The notes under the pieces are model-generated. The model had not been told where the DNA came from and made no database searches. It worked only from the letters and a program-made list of their open reading frames with translations. Shown piece after piece: positions 7,412 to 11,235 of a DNA stretch of 11,235 nt (positions within the stretch are counted from its first letter, which is position 1; each line of letters begins with the position of its first letter). Both the position numbers and the translations under genes were made by a program. The DNA comes from Desulfofustis sp. Lineage in GTDB: Bacteria > Desulfobacterota > Desulfobulbia > Desulfobulbales > Desulfocapsaceae. The stretch is taken from positions 1 to 11,235 of the forward strand of contig JAQYVS010000256.1 of assembly GCA_030145365.1 (NCBI GenBank), written 5' to 3'.

Positions 7412-8161
7412 ATGTGCGATGCATGCGGTTGTCAAACTCACACTCATGATCACGGCCACGATCACTCTCATACACACACCCACGATGAGTCGGTAATTAT
7501 TGATATCAATCGATCCCTTTTTGCAGCCAACGATGCAATGGCGCGAAGCAATCGGGAACATTTCGATGAAGAAGGTATCGTGGTATTGAACTTGATTTCC
7601 AGCCCCGGTTCAGGCAAAACGACACTGCTGGAACATACCATCGATAAGATCGGCGGGGAAATGAAGATCGGGGTCATCGAGGGTGACATCGAAACGGAAC
7701 GGGATGCTGAACGGATCAGGGCCAAAGGTGTTCCCGCCATCCAATTGACCACCGGCGGCGCCTGCCACCTCGATGCGTCCATGATTCACCGCGGCTTTCA
7801 CCAACTGCAAAAAGAGCCTGGAGGTGATAAGATCGACCTGCTGGTGATCGAAAACGTCGGGAACCTGGTTTGTCCGGCCACCTTTGATCTGGGCGAGCAT
7901 AAACGGGTTGTCCTGGTTTCGGTTCCGGAAGGCCCGGACAAACCGGCGAAGTATCCAAAAGCTTTCACCAGTTCACAGCTCTTTTTAATCACCAAGACCG
8001 ACCTGCTGCCCTATTTCGACTTTGAAGTCGAACAGGCCTCGCAAGAAGCACTGCACCTAAATCCGAATTTGACGGTTATGGATTTTTCCGCCACCACCGG
8101 CGACGGCTTTGACAGCTGGCTCGACTTCCTGCGAAATCTTGTCAAAGAGCGGAAGAGCTGA
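7412..8161 (+). CDS. hypB: HypB, nickel-binding GTPase
   Basis: HypB is the SIMIBI-class GTPase that drives nickel insertion into the hydrogenase large subunit. It has 249 residues. The N-terminus MCDACGC matches the high-affinity CxxCGC nickel site. It is followed by a histidine tail with His at every second position from 10 to 24, a nickel-storage type of extension. The G domain has the P-loop SSPGSGKTT (63-71), the VIEGDIETERDA switch region (from 88), GACHLD with the metal-site pair Cys118/His119, ENVGNLVCP with Cys154, and TKTD (194-197) as the guanine-specificity motif. AAGGT, 6 nt before the ATG, serves as ribosome binding site. It is the last gene of the plus-strand run, and its stop lies 9 bp from the hemC stop on the other strand. 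Confidence 0.97.
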   Translation: MCDACGCQTHTHDHGHDHSHTHTHDESVIIDINRSLFAANDAMARSNREHFDEEGIVVLNLISSPGSGKTTLLEHTIDKIGGEMKIGVIEGDIETERDAERIRAKGVPAIQLTTGGACHLDASMIHRGFHQLQKEPGGDKIDLLVIENVGNLVCPATFDLGEHKRVVLVSVPEGPDKPAKYPKAFTSSQLFLITKTDLLPYFDFEVEQASQEALHLNPNLTVMDFSATTGDGFDSWLDFLRNLVKERKS

Positions 8162-8170
8162 TTCGGGCAG

Positions 8171-9106
8171 TTACGTAGCGAGTGTTGCCTTTATTTCCGC
8201 CAGGGTTTCCCGGCCGTTGTTGGCAAGAATATAGCTCCCCAGTTCACTGCCGAGCGCCTGCGGTTCAACCACCGATCCACTCACCGTTTTACAGAGCAGC
8301 CAACTGCCGTCAAGATTGGCCAATCCACCGGTAAGAATGATCGTATTTCCCTCTATCACGGCATGGCCAAAGGCAGGAATTGAACAACCGCCTTCCAAGG
8401 TTTTGAGAAAGGCTCGTTCGGCCAGCAGACAGAGTTCGCTCTTGACATTATTTAATGAATTTCGGATCAGCGTCCTTTTTTCAGTTGAGAGCTTTTTCGA
8501 AGATTCAATGGCAATACATCCCTGGCCCACCGGAGGGATGAAACGAGCCTCATCAAAGCTGTGGACGATCATTTTGTCGTAGCCCATCCTTGATACTCCG
8601 GCATAAGCCAGCATCAGGGCATCACAGGCGCCTGATTCAAGCTTTGCAATTCTGGTCTGTAAATTGCCCCGCATCGGCACCGCGGTGACATGCGGATAAT
8701 AGTGTTTCAGCATGGCAACACGGCGAACCGAGGAAGTACCAACGGTAAACGGCCGATCAGGGGAGCCGAGATCAATTGCAGAGTTGAACCCGACCAATAC
8801 ATCATGACTCTTCTCGCGTTCACTAAAGGCGATGAGTTCAAAATCATCGGGCAATGTTGACTGCATATCTTTGGCACTGTGAACGGCAATATCGATGGTG
8901 CCGCCTGCCAGCTGCTCTTCCAGCTCTTCAGTAAAGACGCCTTTACTGCCGATTTTGGCAATGGAGCGATCCAGAATTTTGTCCCCTTTTGTCTCCATTG
9001 CGGCGATCGTGGTTGCAAGACCCTGTTCGTTCAGGATTTTGCAGACCGTTTCAGTCTGCCACATCGCCAGTTTACTTTTACGGGTACCAACGGTAATGGT
9101 CGTCAT
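8171..9106 (-). CDS. hemC: Hydroxymethylbilane synthase (porphobilinogen deaminase)
   Basis: HemC polymerises four porphobilinogens into hydroxymethylbilane in tetrapyrrole (haem, sirohaem, cobalamin) synthesis. It acts in the cytoplasm. The protein has 311 residues. Motifs in order are GTRKSKLAMWQT, KGVFTEELE, HSAKDM with the catalytic Asp (Asp80), GTSSVRR, MRGNLQTRIAKL, ALMLAYAG, PPVGQGCIAIE and LEGGCSIPAFGH. In the last motif Cys241 carries the covalent dipyrromethane cofactor. An ATG at 9112 would add two residues (MT). The Shine-Dalgarno AGAGGA ends 7 nt before the ATG at 9106 but only 1 nt before the one at 9112, so 9106 is preferred. It lies behind its own likely promoter and converges on hypB. 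No other haem gene is in the window. Confidence 0.96.
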   Translation of the reverse strand: MTTITVGTRKSKLAMWQTETVCKILNEQGLATTIAAMETKGDKILDRSIAKIGSKGVFTEELEEQLAGGTIDIAVHSAKDMQSTLPDDFELIAFSEREKSHDVLVGFNSAIDLGSPDRPFTVGTSSVRRVAMLKHYYPHVTAVPMRGNLQTRIAKLESGACDALMLAYAGVSRMGYDKMIVHSFDEARFIPPVGQGCIAIESSKKLSTEKRTLIRNSLNNVKSELCLLAERAFLKTLEGGCSIPAFGHAVIEGNTIILTGGLANLDGSWLLCKTVSGSVVEPQALGSELGSYILANNGRETLAEIKATLAT

Positions 9107-9113
9107 CGTCATT

Positions 9114-9119
9114 TCCTCT
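9114..9119 (-). promoter_or_regulatory. Ribosome binding site that decides the hemC start
   Basis: AGAGGA on the minus strand sits 7 nt before the ATG at 9106 and 1 nt before the alternative ATG at 9112. This spacing favours the downstream, shorter start. Confidence 0.65.
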
Positions 9120-9165
9120 TTATTACTTCCCAGCCAAACTGCCCATTGTTCACGGCGGCCACCAT

Positions 9166-9195
9166 ATCATATGTCGATACTTTTTGTAATAGCAA
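9166..9195 (-). promoter_or_regulatory. Candidate sigma70 promoter for hemC
   Basis: Reading the minus strand, TTGCTA (9195-9190) is followed after 18 nt by TATGAT (9171-9166), a fair -35/-10 pair in the 124-bp spacer between the kinase gene and hemC. It would give a leader of about 50 nt before the hemC ATG. A short palindrome CATAT-C-ATATG (9163-9173) covers the -10 box; it may be chance or a small operator. The rest of the spacer contains no coding sequence or convincing terminator. This is a consensus match by eye only. Confidence 0.45.
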
Positions 9196-9236
9196 TGCGA
9201 TCTGAACCTCAGTGCCGGCAGTAAGGAGATCTTGTT

Positions 9237-10637
9237 TCACGTTTTTTTCGGCAGGATGACCGTAAAGGTACTGCCCCCATTCAAACTGCTTGAAACAACA
9301 ATTCTGCCGCCATGGGCATCGACAACCGCCTTGACGTAATTCAGCCCCAGTCCCAATCCCTGCTTTGTACGGCTTCGATCTCCCCGGTAGAGCCTGTCCC
9401 AGATTCGATTGAGCTCAGAATCTGAAATACCAATGCCGCTATCCTGAAAATTGACGAGGAGTCCTTCTTCACTCAGTTTCCCGTCAATTGCCAGGGTTCC
9501 GTTTTTAGTATTGTACTTGATTGCATTATCGATCAGATTGGCCCAGACCTGGGACAGCCGGGTCCGATCTCCATAGACGACAAGCCCATCATCAATATCA
9601 ACCCCGATTGTGACACCTTCATCTTCGGCCTGGTACTCATAAATTTGAGCGATCTCAAGGATATTTTCCGCAAGATCAAAACTCGTTTTATCCAGCTCCA
9701 TCATGCCAGATTCAGCTTCGGCAACACTCATCATAATGTTCAACATATTGAGAACCAGTTGGCTTTCCTCCAGACAGTCAGACAAGGCATCGCGCAGCCT
9801 GTCTGGATCATTACCACCCTGAAGAGCATACTCGGAAACGGACCGCAGCCGGGTCATCGGCGTCCTGAGATCGTGAGCGACATTATCCAGCGATTGCTGC
9901 ATTTCCGTTACCAGCTGGTTATTGTGCTGAAGAATTCGGTTGATCCGGCCAAATATTTTTCTGTAGTGATCGGAGCCAACAGCAGAAGAATCAAGCAGTT
10001 CCCGTGTATCGGTTTGAACCTCTTCCAGCTGTAAACGCAATTGGTTCAACGGCGAGAGACTCAACCTTAAAGCCAGATAACTCAGAAAAATCGACACCAG
10101 TAACGCAACACCAGCGCCAATAAGAATACAATTGAAAATGCGTTCATACAGACGGTGAAACGAGCGATCCTTCCGACCGGCCTGAATAATTACGTTAGGG
10201 GCAGGATTCAGTGAAATAATATTCCATACGGCAGCCTCTTTGTTATTGGTGGCACCATCAATGTTCAGCCAAAATCCGCTGAGCTCAGGGTCCAGCCGGG
10301 CCAGGACGCGTATATCATAGGTGGTATCGCTTGAGGCTGAAAAAAACAGATGCTCCCCGTTTTGTATTACACGAATAAACCCAAGATCTTTAAGCACCTC
10401 CTGGCCACGAGTAGAAGAATAGATATCCTGGCCGAGAAGAAGCGAGTGATTGCGGGCGAGAAAACTCTCGAGCGAGCGTTTCAGATCGTCTTCGATTTCC
10501 TGGTGGAGATAATGTTTAATCGAAACAAGCAGGAAGAACAGAAACAGGAGTTGTAAGGCCCAGAGTATCATCACCGATGCCGGGAAAAACAGTCTTCGGC
10601 GGCTAAAAGGCAGCCATTCACGGGCTTTTGAGAACAT
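9237..10637 (-). CDS. Membrane sensor histidine kinase (HAMP-HisKA-HATPase, CusS-like)
   Basis: This is the sensor of a two-component pair; it autophosphorylates on histidine and phosphorylates the adjacent response regulator. In 466 residues there is a first membrane segment at about 17-40, a periplasmic sensing region at about 41-167, a second membrane segment at about 168-190 and a HAMP linker (about 191-245). The HisKA helix follows, with His255 in VAHDLRTP. The ATPase domain has the N-box NLIDNAIKY (367-375), DSGIGIS (399-405) and GLGLGLNYV (427-435). The start ATG at 10637 follows AGGGGG by 7 nt and overlaps the end of the regulator gene by 20 nt. The DLRTP phosphoacceptor context and partner type resemble heavy-metal sensor kinases of the CusS/CopS group, but the sensing region shows no metal-binding cluster I can recognise. 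The signal is unknown. Confidence 0.93.
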   Translation of the reverse strand: MFSKAREWLPFSRRRLFFPASVMILWALQLLFLFFLLVSIKHYLHQEIEDDLKRSLESFLARNHSLLLGQDIYSSTRGQEVLKDLGFIRVIQNGEHLFFSASSDTTYDIRVLARLDPELSGFWLNIDGATNNKEAAVWNIISLNPAPNVIIQAGRKDRSFHRLYERIFNCILIGAGVALLVSIFLSYLALRLSLSPLNQLRLQLEEVQTDTRELLDSSAVGSDHYRKIFGRINRILQHNNQLVTEMQQSLDNVAHDLRTPMTRLRSVSEYALQGGNDPDRLRDALSDCLEESQLVLNMLNIMMSVAEAESGMMELDKTSFDLAENILEIAQIYEYQAEDEGVTIGVDIDDGLVVYGDRTRLSQVWANLIDNAIKYNTKNGTLAIDGKLSEEGLLVNFQDSGIGISDSELNRIWDRLYRGDRSRTKQGLGLGLNYVKAVVDAHGGRIVVSSSLNGGSTFTVILPKKT

Positions 10638-11235
10638 ACCCCATCCCCCTGACGGTATGTATCAGCTTCTCTGCGTAATCCCGATCAATTTTATTGCGCA
10701 GCCTGCATACCAGTACATCGACAACATTGGTTTGAGGATCAAACGAGTACTCATAAACCCGCTCAAGAATCGAGGTCTTGGAAATAACAATTTCAGAATT
10801 ACGCATCAGATATTCCAGCAGAGCGTATTCTTTTGCCGGCAGCTCAATTTTCTCGCCGGCCCGTTTTACCTCCCGGCGAAGCAGGTCCATGGACAGATCC
10901 TGATAGGTTAGCCTGGTGGGCTCCGTATGCTTTCTATCTCTTCTAATCAGGGCCTGTATTCTGGCCAGCAGTTCGCTGAACGAAAAAGGCTTGACCATAT
11001 AGTCATCGCCACCCTGCTGCAGCCCCCTGATTCGATCGTCCACCGACTGCTTGGCACTGAGTATCAGAACCGGAGTGGTAATCTTTTTTAGGCGCAGCTG
11101 CTCAATCAGCTGCAAACCATCGATACCCGGTAACATAATATCGACAATTGCGGCGTCGTACTGGACCGTCAAACCGTATTCAAGTCCTGAAGTGCCATCA
11201 TGACAGACATCGACAATAAACCCGGCCTCACGCAT
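10618..11235 (-). CDS. OmpR/PhoB-family response regulator (CusR-like), N-terminus cut by window edge
   Basis: This DNA-binding regulator is presumably phosphorylated by the overlapping histidine kinase. 205 residues are visible and the frame is open to base 11235. The ATG at the very edge (MREAGF) is internal, because the usual first strand with the acidic DD/DE pair is missing; about 20 residues lie outside. The receiver domain shows the phosphoacceptor Asp32 (visible numbering) in AIVDIMLPGIDG, Ser60 at the switch position and Lys82 in VKPF. The winged-helix domain (about 108-205) contains LPAKEYALLEYLM, a recognition helix around TNVVDVLVCRLRNKID and the terminal HTVRGMGYVL. Sequence style, especially REAGF, TNVVDV and HTVRGMGYVL, matches the CusR/CopR/IrlR heavy-metal branch, an inference that needs a tree. 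The stop overlaps the kinase start by 20 nt. Confidence 0.95.
   Translation of the reverse strand: MREAGFIVDVCHDGTSGLEYGLTVQYDAAIVDIMLPGIDGLQLIEQLRLKKITTPVLILSAKQSVDDRIRGLQQGGDDYMVKPFSFSELLARIQALIRRDRKHTEPTRLTYQDLSMDLLRREVKRAGEKIELPAKEYALLEYLMRNSEIVISKTSILERVYEYSFDPQTNVVDVLVCRLRNKIDRDYAEKLIHTVRGMGYVLKSP

Noticed and set aside
8107..8147. Inverted repeat CTTTGACA/TGTCAAAG as a terminator for hypB
   Set aside because: The loop is 25 nt, the stem has only 8 bp, it lies inside coding sequence, and no T-run follows on either strand.
8895..9224. Open frames on the plus strand opposite the hemC start and spacer
   Set aside because: They are antisense to conserved hemC codons with low-complexity Ser-rich translations and no supporting context.
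9196..9236. GC-rich patch after the kinase stop (around GCCGGC) as a terminator
   Set aside because: The self-complementary core is only 6 bp and is not followed by a T-run on the minus strand.
11233..11235. ATG at the right edge as the response-regulator start
   Set aside because: The receiver domain would lack its first strand and acidic pair; the phosphoacceptor would fall at residue 32 instead of about 51-54.
1..11235. sigma54-type TGGCAC-N5-TTGC promoters, CRISPR repeats, IS ends, tRNA genes
   Set aside because: TGGCAC occurrences that I checked lack a correctly spaced TTGC, and no repeat arrays, inverted terminal repeats or cloverleaf sequences were recognised by eye.

Overview
The window carries the 3' part of a membrane-bound, uptake-type [NiFe]-hydrogenase operon with a complete set of maturation genes. 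Behind it, on the opposite strand, are a haem-biosynthesis gene and a two-component system. Base composition is moderate (about 50% GC by eye). Protein character suggests a Gram-negative anaerobe or facultative respirer, most likely a sulfate- or sulfur-metabolising member of the Desulfobacterota (former Deltaproteobacteria). The reasons are a HybC/HynB-like large subunit, a HyaC/HydC-type cytochrome b, tight hyp gene packing and a CusR/CusS-like two-component pair. The taxonomic placement is inference; no marker gene in the window proves it.

Plus strand, 1-8161, is one densely packed transcription unit. In order: the end of the hydrogenase large subunit (its start and presumably the small subunit lie upstream of base 1), the b-type cytochrome hyaC, then hypF, hypC, hypD, hypE, the hydrogenase-specific endopeptidase (hyaD-like), hypA and hypB. 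All six general maturation factors are present exactly once. hyaC/hypF, hypF/hypC and hypC/hypD overlap by 26, 29 and 4 nt, and the remaining gaps are 6-55 nt, so translational coupling is likely. The logic is complete. HypF and HypE make the cyanide ligands from carbamoyl phosphate. HypC and HypD assemble the Fe(CN)2CO unit. HypA and HypB insert nickel. The endopeptidase removes the 15-residue tail that follows the DPCxxCxxH motif of the large subunit. The cytochrome passes electrons from H2 oxidation at the periplasmic face into the quinone pool.

Minus strand, 8171-11235: hemC (hydroxymethylbilane synthase) converges on hypB with only 9 bp between the stop codons. Upstream of hemC is a 124-bp spacer with a plausible sigma70 promoter. 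Beyond it are a membrane histidine kinase and an OmpR-family response regulator that overlap by 20 nt; the regulator's N-terminus is cut off by the right edge.

I found no mobile element, CRISPR array, tRNA, rRNA or convincing terminator. Nothing here looks like an undescribed system. The most notable points are the strictly alternating His metal-binding tail of HypB, the Hyb-like large subunit paired with a Hya-type cytochrome, the overlapping gene starts, and the terminator-free convergent hypB/hemC junction.
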